A stretch of DNA of 50,027 nucleotides from a virus, in IMG/VR virus record IMGVR_UViG_3300035698_008270, positions 1 through 50,027 of that record. One strand, 5' to 3'. Positions 38,301-43,687 of this stretch are shown piece by piece. The translations under genes were made by a program, and so were the position numbers. Position 1 is the stretch's first letter. Each line of letters starts with the position of its first letter. The notes under the pieces are model-generated. The model saw nothing but the letters and a program-made list of their open reading frames with translations, was not told the origin of the DNA and ran no database searches.

Positions 38301-40635
38301 TGCCCTCGACGGCCCGCCAACCGGGCAAGAAGCCCAGAGCGGTCGCTCCAGAGAGGTCCTTCACGTTGCCTTTGCCCCAACCGATTTCAACCGACCGCTC
38401 CCAAGGAGCTGGCATCTCTACCGACTCGATGACCACCCGCCCGTTCTGGGCGTAGACCGACCCTGCGGGAAGTGCTGGCGTCGCGTTGGCCGCCATGTCC
38501 ACCGTGACTTCTTCGGGGGTGTAGAAGCTCTCTGCCGTCGGTGCGGTCCACTCATAGACTGTCCCGTCGATGGCGAAGTAGAAGACCTCATCCTCCTCGA
38601 ACCGGAAGATGTCCCGATTGCGGCTCACCAGACGAGCCCGCTCAGTGTAGGTCGCCGGAATCATCGTGGACTGGAGGAAGTAGAGGAACTCGTCATCCCC
38701 TGCCCAGTCCCGCAAGTCGTCCCGGCTCAGCATCACGCGAGAACCCGTGGTCCCCATCTCCCGAGCGATGTAGGCGTCTCCCTTCTTGACCTTGTAGGAG
38801 CGAGAGGGGAGGTCGGCTTCCCGGTCCACCACGAAGATGTTTGTCACCGCCCCTTTCTTCGAGAAGATGAAGGTGTCGCCCACGTCGTCCGATACACGGC
38901 GCACTCGCCCAGTGTTGGGAGAGGTCGAGTCATCTCCGCCCGGACGAACACCTGCTTCGACCCCCAACACAGACGGGACAGCACCCGTGCCGTCGGGTGC
39001 ATCCAAAATCCCGGACTTGCCCAGGCCCCGGTACAGGTTCGCTCCTGTCCAGTCTCTCGGGAGAGTCACCGCGTCCGGGACGTAGAAGGCATTGGAAGCG
39101 GTCGTGGCCGGGTCCCCTGCGCTATCGAGGAGCGGCACCGGCTCTTTGGTGGGCTGCGCCACTCGGTTGAGCGCCACACCGTCGTAGACCACGTCCTCTC
39201 CCAGAAAGTGCTTATTGAAGAGGGAGGAGTCCGGATTCGACTTGGCGATGTCCGCCGCCGACAGGAGCAGGCGTCCCGTCGATAGGGAGACCACAACCTC
39301 ACCCTCTGCCGGTGGGTTGCTCCCCGATGCCGACAGCAGCGCAGTATCGTTTTCCACGAGGGTCGGGTTCAGGTAGCGTCGGTTGCCCAGCTTGAGCATC
39401 GGAAAGTCGTCGGGTCCGGGGATGGGCGCAATGTACAGCGGGTGGATGTCCGCGTCGCGCAACGAGCCCACAAGGCCATCCGAGGACTCAGAGAAGTTCT
39501 TGTAGGCGTACCAAATGGTCTTGCCCGCGTGCAGCGTTGCAAAGGCCGGGTTGAACTCCAGGATGCCGTTGGTCTGCCCCAGAACCGCGTTGGATGTGGG
39601 GTCCTGCGTGAAGTCGAAGCCTCCCGCGACTTCGCTGTTTGGCCGCACCCGCACCAGCGGCACAGGCACACTGTCGAAAGCGCCCGGCGACGACCCCACC
39701 CGGAGCATCGCATAGGTGTCCGAGTCATTGCTGCCCGGCAGGTAAGCGTTGATGGGGAGGTTCTTCAGCTTGGGGGTGAGGCGGTAGCTCTCGTCGAGCA
39801 AGAGAGTCCCGACTTCGACCACCCCGGAGCCCTTGTAGGGCTGCCATTTCTGAGTCTTACCGCTCCAGCCGAAACGCTGCTCGTAGCGGTCATTGCGGGA
39901 CCACCAGAACTTGGCCGGGGACACCGTGAACCGAACCTCCTGGATAGTGTCGCCTCGGTCGATGGAGACGCCTCCATCCAGCGCCACCAGAACTTGGTCC
40001 CCGGAACCCTCAGGGGTGAAGCCTTCACGAGTCAGGTTGACGATGCCTGCATCGGCGTCCTGGTCGGGCACCGTGGGTAGAAGGACCATGTAGGGGTTGG
40101 TCCCGTCACGGCCCGCTGAAGGGTCGTCCGGGTCCGTCCAACCCTGGTCGTCGTAGTCGTCCACGTCCCCACGCGAGATGACGACCGCGCTGATGTTGCC
40201 GATGGAGCGCTCCCCGTCGTCTCGAACAACGATACGGCTCGACCCGTCGAGGAAGTACCCGTAGCTGTTGGGGTGCGGGAAGCCTGGGACGAGGGGCTCA
40301 GGGGTGCTGTCCGTGACCTGTAGTTCGCCCTCGGGAATGGTGCCGTAGCCTTGTTCTGTCCACCAGTCGGAGTCATTGACACACGCGAGCTGAGACGTGT
40401 TGGCTGCCCACACGAGATATTCCACAGGGGACGAGCCCGGAGCTTCGAGGACAGCGGCACGATACTGGTCAGCATAGGCGTCCACGAAAAGGGGGGACTG
40501 AGGAGCCAGAGAGTAGGCTTGTGGAATAGCACGGGCATCCCGCACCACACCCGTCAGAGGCTCACCTGTCGTCTGCGCGTTCGTAGGGGCGATACGCGGT
40601 GGCCGGAGCACTCGTCCATCGAAGCTGAATCCCAT
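29350..40635 (-). CDS. orf6, 3,761-aa giant virion/baseplate protein
   Basis: An uninterrupted frame of 3,762 codons, 11.3 kb. The start chosen is ATG at 40635 (MGFSFDGRVL), one base after the orf5 stop (TGACATG). Upstream in-frame codons would overlap orf5 and read as a shadow. The ribosome site is weak (GGTGGTG), which suggests coupling to orf5. The protein is mainly beta-rich, Asp/Gly/Pro/Thr-rich and low in Cys. Recurring beta hairpins occur near residues 358, 455, 1217 and 1633 (for example STGRLLLSAADI and NPVNGDLNFSAADK). GD-type beta modules appear near 972-1022, 1525-1567, 2797-2845 and 3400-3481. A helical, possibly coiled-coil stretch spans about 1725-1800, and the last 230 residues are helical. 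It lies between spike and gp25-like genes, so a baseplate scaffold or very long fibre is likely. No enzyme motif was recognised. Confidence 0.9.
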   Translation of the reverse strand: MGFSFDGRVLRPPRIAPTNAQTTGEPLTGVVRDARAIPQAYSLAPQSPLFVDAYADQYRAAVLEAPGSSPVEYLVWAANTSQLACVNDSDWWTEQGYGTIPEGELQVTDSTPEPLVPGFPHPNSYGYFLDGSSRIVVRDDGERSIGNISAVVISRGDVDDYDDQGWTDPDDPSAGRDGTNPYMVLLPTVPDQDADAGIVNLTREGFTPEGSGDQVLVALDGGVSIDRGDTIQEVRFTVSPAKFWWSRNDRYEQRFGWSGKTQKWQPYKGSGVVEVGTLLLDESYRLTPKLKNLPINAYLPGSNDSDTYAMLRVGSSPGAFDSVPVPLVRVRPNSEVAGGFDFTQDPTSNAVLGQTNGILEFNPAFATLHAGKTIWYAYKNFSESSDGLVGSLRDADIHPLYIAPIPGPDDFPMLKLGNRRYLNPTLVENDTALLSASGSNPPAEGEVVVSLSTGRLLLSAADIAKSNPDSSLFNKHFLGEDVVYDGVALNRVAQPTKEPVPLLDSAGDPATTASNAFYVPDAVTLPRDWTGANLYRGLGKSGILDAPDGTGAVPSVLGVEAGVRPGGDDSTSPNTGRVRRVSDDVGDTFIFSKKGAVTNIFVVDREADLPSRSYKVKKGDAYIAREMGTTGSRVMLSRDDLRDWAGDDEFLYFLQSTMIPATYTERARLVSRNRDIFRFEEDEVFYFAIDGTVYEWTAPTAESFYTPEEVTVDMAANATPALPAGSVYAQNGRVVIESVEMPAPWERSVEIGWGKGNVKDLSGATALGFLPGWRAVEGRVNWLPDSGAALGLFRSPVNLDRSKAIPDIRDRERLENTVLSQSVAAAPFFFLDYPPLQDIAGYDEGVFFSIQTTTIDGIYVRVINKPLRHYQDIIHHFGQSKFDWVSREAVEGSVENMTTTLALGHAAVSPESMLGAPGIGGGLYISENGEGGVFQDSEEDYVLPLGGGPGNAQLIERFGSRVSTGAQGYMQAGTGTFTDAEADFSAVLPGYRLKIGSGDVQGSHQVVEVLGQTQLRVTPTFTASATTPVVWELFEGYTREVYDPSVVADITYKGFNHLSTEPFQVFLLSPVEGTPPHANMATALSSGRLMNIRYGLVPATTVNTATLIALTQLKLGPLANEVLEVPSGSARFASGSFSVRVGTALYQQGTGLTGVSTFSANPGNGDGIEYLTVASGASPVGRLKFGTNLLSSFAGAAVWYVEEFQPAADLTALEVEYNPVNGDLNFSAADKAQFAGTQAYFVEQMVTEDRKDVSLSPLLGAFTFSSPVPKGSSVEVSYWEATSEGRKEGDQLTEFLPVYLREEQAVRISPNTYTFGSGSTTIDQRIDPTVYIGPRMQNFGTTDYIVDYPVELGGKGRIVFVSKTVADYIPVTLSYAVFEAQGGERAYESSMKPVYRPPFFVKEGVDEFGVWGDRTSEFELGQMFRIGQESFYVTKLTYYPPYTDTDGNSKGNVTGIGIFPTTTTEVGTRAPGNDVITVITSEAVATEVTPTGGSPTPTNAPLGFMSEIDTSVFPFEPVSRGQKTIVFQGDLTAFAQPGHHFEIGGQPFTLSEVTLNDDGTRTMLTVTSGFRSGFSVSDPPTVKLSYRPIYPPSTRDFLGAGPVLTEEPYELVLYGETDTDGNELPGRSLAEGTEYSLDPTSGSFQLLPPLQDALGAGQSLCLYFTRIRALQPFMQDGVVVTPRYTASYLYVDTPSEENGLYGALLAGSFSFRNPDTFYFRSVTLPSFLGEAAKEAVQEISSKQPASGAPQTAGAGEENWEKGRLGLLGERKHLLDKDRAARTFLDFYNQTIVAFEQVNETISGGFIGDRDGKFRFFVGHDKEWPTPGYEDAISGTLNPRNVWAEVCNEERTDLDITYLETDRVVDPLSASISGGVIDGNLPSVNRIRSFTSRQGQLVQNDVDDRVFLRLGSPEVGRTSTFPYFKYTSLGMYASMGERHRFSRLYPTLTQAFFMTYPGVGADLDIDENGVYTWGQVIDGETQRTTGSTIGQLYNPVVGEITGVASAELGRRLARGRVWGYRPDGLPLDAFSPTSALLERPVIIAFPALLRDVPVDPDTSYPDNAQLLSQGGEVPDALSGDYALAVPGFQEGDQLRWGRPDGTTYELYYRDGGIDVYGSPTFTGVFVKEVLYGCVITLADADGNDILSSGAVLVGTSSDTGISLDEFPAEQGDTVFVGPPIGSASTPFNDPPEFEDMQAMANGLAIFRDGFDLSVNADGCVLDRTLPSITDPFAFGLREWTGQKPPEPMSTLEGPVEFFFKGQNPLRIPALSGFTADDSGDYQLPYMLAGNTELDRFDEIGTSFPRVLVAVDGNAPPQAVYPDEILDNAGEVETDPSTTPAALLTTQDLAPTDLGERPLRPFDVVLYQTDNPSPFTTEGPLGIHTVGAVDSSGSPKTIEPPRFVTPTTLGNGIQYDFEDAMAWLDASGMYPPDPQAEPTPPQGIEVYEDATTTVLDFSSMGGFAMNSGVPGAGNLNDIVANVKNHIRIKIIARPDVQVTTWPVTAPPYEPNAPHPNETGGLVALIIHFYGGEVWAEDEDETLLLPKVPIVLPAIPQFGVTAAPYGTINEMQVIIPVIGWFPWSAVPSTPGALNQWFMPYDFGVVAPGVFRTLYGQEFTFSIDTTEGASTTAQVESDRLTFREDLDLHMAKTRGFTHPIDPAPEPQLVLDAKLVVEQVTCPTPAGASYSSKVNRYSNGLDGGLPDPFTFLSRDGTTEAGDWDGALYYGSVKMMAFEGHNNTPITASDVTFSAMPSNDYGEGQATFICQGTGKAASFFNTNLIAGLERVVDNRILEPSIPTNEVESGDILVIDASDAPAFEASPFVGTYLVRHAVDDNSGNGYREVTLGTLAGINTGWCPFVFPKVEEFDVGTDMLTLDHAPETEEGASLAVGDTLYILLSSTALGSTVAATYAAGAIVATINAAGATPAQWELTNYADLAGAPLLAQTVSDLIAGRPLWVAGMSRFPVQIGGEQGLPHNNCVGYEFAPKAVPPPSYEWGGSPRGFRWLTLGSPASIGGTAQTFDGSVVGPPREIGTTANPVLPGYVNLYDRLVIDMSDTFLADQNTPVYHNVVDTLGFETPAPVALAAVWDSINSNGGAPGACTAPQCLLPSTPMLLDDGSGNPGYWAQAGIFLEPSFPRSALNLVADHARVVDESGHALVDPLAAADDWDRESWMRNTEEYTSSVIDEPEGVSFTVRRVRRWHKALEEAADPFKALRFAYEIRRGRVTLYTQNDRQRAIVEADGFTMDWNASYAYPSHPKAPDAWNDGETYTGTNLGTFDDPDVNITAGSLFRLLDADGTLIEQCEVLGVMGPGEIKLAMPGITARTKAQMEADGGMRFEIWLREVPVPLEQSNEQLLDAITDREVYRTEADWENELGGYVETGTYADVVNKMFDDAMSGSFITKGVRAGDIIVIDPAGALFQWGKLPVTPERGQRPIGDLGVTDRAEFEIGRANELDDNRGFYRVTKVVNDATPYLEISPISTFAGGITNTDWVTFAEGTTPEREYAIYPTISDSGLSGDFEGQMDLRPTDKRDPVTESYEGNNYSIRPFSYRVIRPSGLFSEEAIDLVLTMRERMLSLIEMLGGLLRGGKSGSYFVFQRDNHIEDLGLLADPESGIGVLDNEFIKEMLGELGTVPYLNNRSCLSLLDRRFWIYDLRLDHLTSAGDYAMQLSGPGDTPYTAYTDDVSGGSDVRPVLPERIDLVLDESDRFRTVRYVWLAYRVHLILGTLAGIKRFDEELPERLAERERLLVLQETTEGIGDE

Positions 40636-40636
40636 G

Positions 40637-41245
40637 TCACACCACCACACACGTCGTTGGTCCGCTTGCAGGAACCGGGGGAACCGTGGGGGTGCCGACG
40701 ACTGCACCCTGCCCAATACCCTGTAGCAATAGGCCCGCTATTCCGTTCCCCAGGCCCGTGGCCACTGAGGGAACCGAGAGCCCAGGCCCCAGAGACGAAG
40801 AAAGGCTCCCCATCAAGATACCTACGAGACTGGCCGGGTTCGCCGTCGTCACCTTCGATACATCGACCCCCACACCCACACCTGCTGCGGGACCTGCGTA
40901 CTGAGCCGAAGCCGTGAAAGCCATCGAGATACCGTTCGAGATGGCGATGGCGAGGCTCTGAGCCAAGACACCTGCCACTCCAGCGCCAGACAAGGCAGCC
41001 ATCAAGAGCCCTGGGTTCGGAGGCACAATGAGCTTCGAGGTGAAAGGAGCCACCGTCCCTACGCCCGCTGTCCCTACAGCCATCCCCGTGAGCCCGAGGT
41101 TCTGGGGCTGCCCCACGCCCCACACGAAGACACCTTGCGACACTCCCAGTGCGAGACGGTCGTAGTCCACGCCCCCGAAGGGATGAACTCCGGAGACTCG
41201 GGCGGAGAGCAAGGAGGAGTATAGGATGCCGGGGTTCAGTGCCAT
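40637..41245 (-). CDS. orf5, 202-aa Gly/Val-rich protein with three internal repeats
   Basis: ATG at 41245 follows AGGGGG and lies nine bases after the spike gene stop. The protein is rich in Gly, Val, Ala, Leu and Ser. Three repeats of about 60-70 residues can be aligned by eye. Each opens with NPG or NPA (residues 5, 77 and 136 begin the N-P pair within one residue). Each continues with LALGVSQGV, LAIAISNGI or VATGLGNGI (31, 98, 161) and ends with a Gly/Val-rich strand (54-67, 118-130, 176-190). I do not recognise a family. The repeats have no PAAR motif and only one Cys. Because it follows the trimeric spike gene directly, a three-fold tip or cap for the spike is an attractive but untested idea. 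Hydrophobic Gly-rich helices would also suit membrane contact. Confidence 0.87.
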   Translation of the reverse strand: MALNPGILYSSLLSARVSGVHPFGGVDYDRLALGVSQGVFVWGVGQPQNLGLTGMAVGTAGVGTVAPFTSKLIVPPNPGLLMAALSGAGVAGVLAQSLAIAISNGISMAFTASAQYAGPAAGVGVGVDVSKVTTANPASLVGILMGSLSSSLGPGLSVPSVATGLGNGIAGLLLQGIGQGAVVGTPTVPPVPASGPTTCVVV

Positions 41246-41254
41246 CCTATCCCC

Positions 41255-43687
41255 CTAACTACCGACATTATGGTTCTTAGCGCCGAGGCCGAAAGTAGCG
41301 AAGGGAAGCCCTGTCAGCGGGTCGAGGGAACCGGCACAAATGATGGGGCCTGCGTCTGGCCCTGTGATAGGGCCACCCAAGTAGACACCTGCACCGCCCC
41401 TGAGCGTGGCAAGCCCTGCGTCTGAGGACACCGTCACTCCAGCAAGCCCGGACAGCGAAGCTGCTCCTGCGGTCGCCCGGAGTGCCACGGTCCCTGCCTT
41501 GGCTGTGCCTGAGATGCCCGTCGGGCCGAGCTTCATTTCGGAGGCCACCGCCTTGGCCGTCCACGTCCCCAGCTTCACGTCGAAGACCATCTTACCAATG
41601 AGGATTTCGGTCGAGTGGTTGCCGAGGTAGAACTTCTCCTCACGGTCGCCTTGCGTGTACGTGACCTTCTCCGCCACGAGTCCGGGAATCGCTGGCGTGT
41701 AGGTCCTCTCGTGGAGCGGCCCCGAGGTGGGGAGCATCATCTTCGGACCGGCGTAGCTCTCCTGTGACCGACCATTGACCGTCTTCTGGAAGTTGTCCGT
41801 CGAGAGCGCCATGCTCTTGGTCGCGTTCAGGCTCATGTCCTGGTGAGCGTTCATGCGGATGGAGGACGCATTACCGTCGATGGTGTTGCCCTTGAGGAAC
41901 ACCGTCTTCACAGCCTTGATGCGTGCGCTGGTCCGGGCCTCAATGTTGACCGAGGCGAGCATGTCAGACTCCCCCGTCATCGCCGCGACCGTGCTCTCTA
42001 CTCCTTGCGGAGGTCCGCCACCGAAGATGTTGACCGGACCCTGTGACGAACTCAGCTCTGCGCTGGCCTTGCTCGACGTGCCGAGCTTCACATGCCCGTT
42101 CATCAGCAGTTCGAGCTGCCCGCCCAAACCGAGCTTCAGCCCACCGTGCATGTAGATTTCGGCGGACGGCTCTGTCGGAGGACCTCCAATCGACGCCTTG
42201 AGCTGTCCCTTCTTGTTGAAGGACATGAACGTCTCGGGACCACCTGCACCAACCGGGGGCTTCAGGCGGAACAAAGTGGCTGCCTGTTCCTCTATCGGAG
42301 TCCCACTGCCAGCCTCCCCCTGCTTCGGCAGGGAGATGGCCTCTAGGCGCGGAGAAGGAGTCGTCCCATTGTAGACTACCGCCCGAAGCGGAAGGCCGTA
42401 CTGGGGCCTTCCCGCTTGCGAGAAGGGGTCATTACCGATTACGGACCCCAGCACCCACTCGATGAAGGGCTGGTTCTTCGGGAGACCCGGCTGCGGTGTT
42501 GTGGGGTCACTCTCGGGCAAACGTTCCGAATCGAACCCATCTGTTTGCTCGGTTACGGGGAGGCGCCCATCGGAGGTGTGCGTCATCTCCAGGCGGTACT
42601 CTGTCAGCGTTCGAGCGTCCGGGTCAATGGTGGCGTTGTCTCGGCTCTGCATCGAAACCCGGTATATGGGCTTGCCACCGTAGATGGCGTCCGCATCCCA
42701 GCTATTCCCACTGACGAACCCCGACTCGTCGATGAACCCCCCGAGACGCAAGAACTCGTAGGGGTCGAGGTACGGGTCATCCCCCAAGAAACTGCGACCG
42801 AGATAGCCCTCCGCCTGGGTCTTGATGCCTTTTTGCAGGATGCGGGCCGGGGTCAAGAAGTCCGTGGGGGACTGGTAGTCCACCGGAAGCATCAGGTCGT
42901 CTACGGGCTCTCCCCCGAGTGCCTGCTGAGGCCCGGCCCAATCCCGGTAGTCCCCGACCATCGACGGGTGGAGGAGCTGGGCGTCGCGCTGGACCATGCC
43001 TGCATACACCCGCGCCCCGGCAAGAGCCTGGAAGCTCTGCAAGGCCCGCAACACAGCGGCTTGGTCCTGGTCCCTCAGGAGGAACTCGTTACCTCTCCGG
43101 TTGGCGAGCAAGGCGCTCTCGTCCAGAACAAGGTCGGCACCCTGCGAAGAGGAGCCCACCACGTTGCCCGGTTGGATATGCCGGAGCTTGTGCCGGATGC
43201 GGCTGTAGGACCCCTCCGAAGCCTGCTGGTCCACTGGGGAGTCCTGGTCAAACTCATCGACCTCGAACTCCGAAGTCAACAACCACTCGCGTCCGGGCCA
43301 GACACCGGGGACAACCCACGACAGAATCACCGGGGTCCGGGTCTGCTGCTGGTTCGTGCTCTCCTGAGGCATCCACCCCACGATGCACATATCCCCCTCT
43401 TCAGGCATGGAACCAAAAAAGTGCCGCGTCCCGGCGCCAGGGAAGGTCAGGGGAATGGGAACACGCTCGAACAAGTCGGAAGCCCCGGAGAGCGTCTGAA
43501 GGGTGGCGTAAAACTCCTCGTAGTCGATGGTGACGACCTTGGCGACGCCGAGTCCCCATCCCGACTCCGGACGCTGCTTCTTGAGGTCGGCCTTGGCCTT
43601 TGCCGAAGAGGTCCTCAGAGCCCCGCGCTGAATCGAGTCCAGGGTCGAGACAGTTCGTCTGCGAGAAGCGTTTTCAACATCAGCCAT
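41255..43687 (-). CDS. orf4, baseplate central spike (gp5 C-terminus/gpV-like)
   Basis: ATG at 43687 (MADVENASRR) has GAGG six bases before it; an in-frame ATG at 43702 is a weaker alternative. It overlaps the orf3 stop by eight bases. Residues about 45-135 look like the OB fold of spike proteins (GWGLGVAKVVTIDY, FFGSMPEEGDMCIVGW, TPVILSWVVPG). The C-terminal third is made of short alternating strands typical of an intertwined triple-stranded beta-helix (NIEARTSARIKAVKTVFLKG, MNAHQDMSLNATKSMAL). Known spikes of this type are trimers that pierce the cell envelope. There is no lysozyme domain between the two parts; the muralytic-like domain is in orf2 instead. The middle 300 residues are an unusual, unassigned insertion. 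At 810 residues it is longer than typical gpV. Confidence 0.88.
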   Translation of the reverse strand: MADVENASRRRTVSTLDSIQRGALRTSSAKAKADLKKQRPESGWGLGVAKVVTIDYEEFYATLQTLSGASDLFERVPIPLTFPGAGTRHFFGSMPEEGDMCIVGWMPQESTNQQQTRTPVILSWVVPGVWPGREWLLTSEFEVDEFDQDSPVDQQASEGSYSRIRHKLRHIQPGNVVGSSSQGADLVLDESALLANRRGNEFLLRDQDQAAVLRALQSFQALAGARVYAGMVQRDAQLLHPSMVGDYRDWAGPQQALGGEPVDDLMLPVDYQSPTDFLTPARILQKGIKTQAEGYLGRSFLGDDPYLDPYEFLRLGGFIDESGFVSGNSWDADAIYGGKPIYRVSMQSRDNATIDPDARTLTEYRLEMTHTSDGRLPVTEQTDGFDSERLPESDPTTPQPGLPKNQPFIEWVLGSVIGNDPFSQAGRPQYGLPLRAVVYNGTTPSPRLEAISLPKQGEAGSGTPIEEQAATLFRLKPPVGAGGPETFMSFNKKGQLKASIGGPPTEPSAEIYMHGGLKLGLGGQLELLMNGHVKLGTSSKASAELSSSQGPVNIFGGGPPQGVESTVAAMTGESDMLASVNIEARTSARIKAVKTVFLKGNTIDGNASSIRMNAHQDMSLNATKSMALSTDNFQKTVNGRSQESYAGPKMMLPTSGPLHERTYTPAIPGLVAEKVTYTQGDREEKFYLGNHSTEILIGKMVFDVKLGTWTAKAVASEMKLGPTGISGTAKAGTVALRATAGAASLSGLAGVTVSSDAGLATLRGGAGVYLGGPITGPDAGPIICAGSLDPLTGLPFATFGLGAKNHNVGS

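Noticed and set aside
40487-40496. Run of CCCCCCTTTT on the coding strand near the start of orf6, possible frameshift site
   Set aside because: It does not fit the X-XXY-YYZ pattern and the frame stays open for 3,700 codons after it. Neither alternative frame gives a meaningful product.
40637-41245. Calling orf5 a PAAR protein outright
   Set aside because: It lacks PAAR motifs and the usual His/Cys zinc site, and is about twice the usual length. Only the position and three-fold repetition suggest an analogous role.
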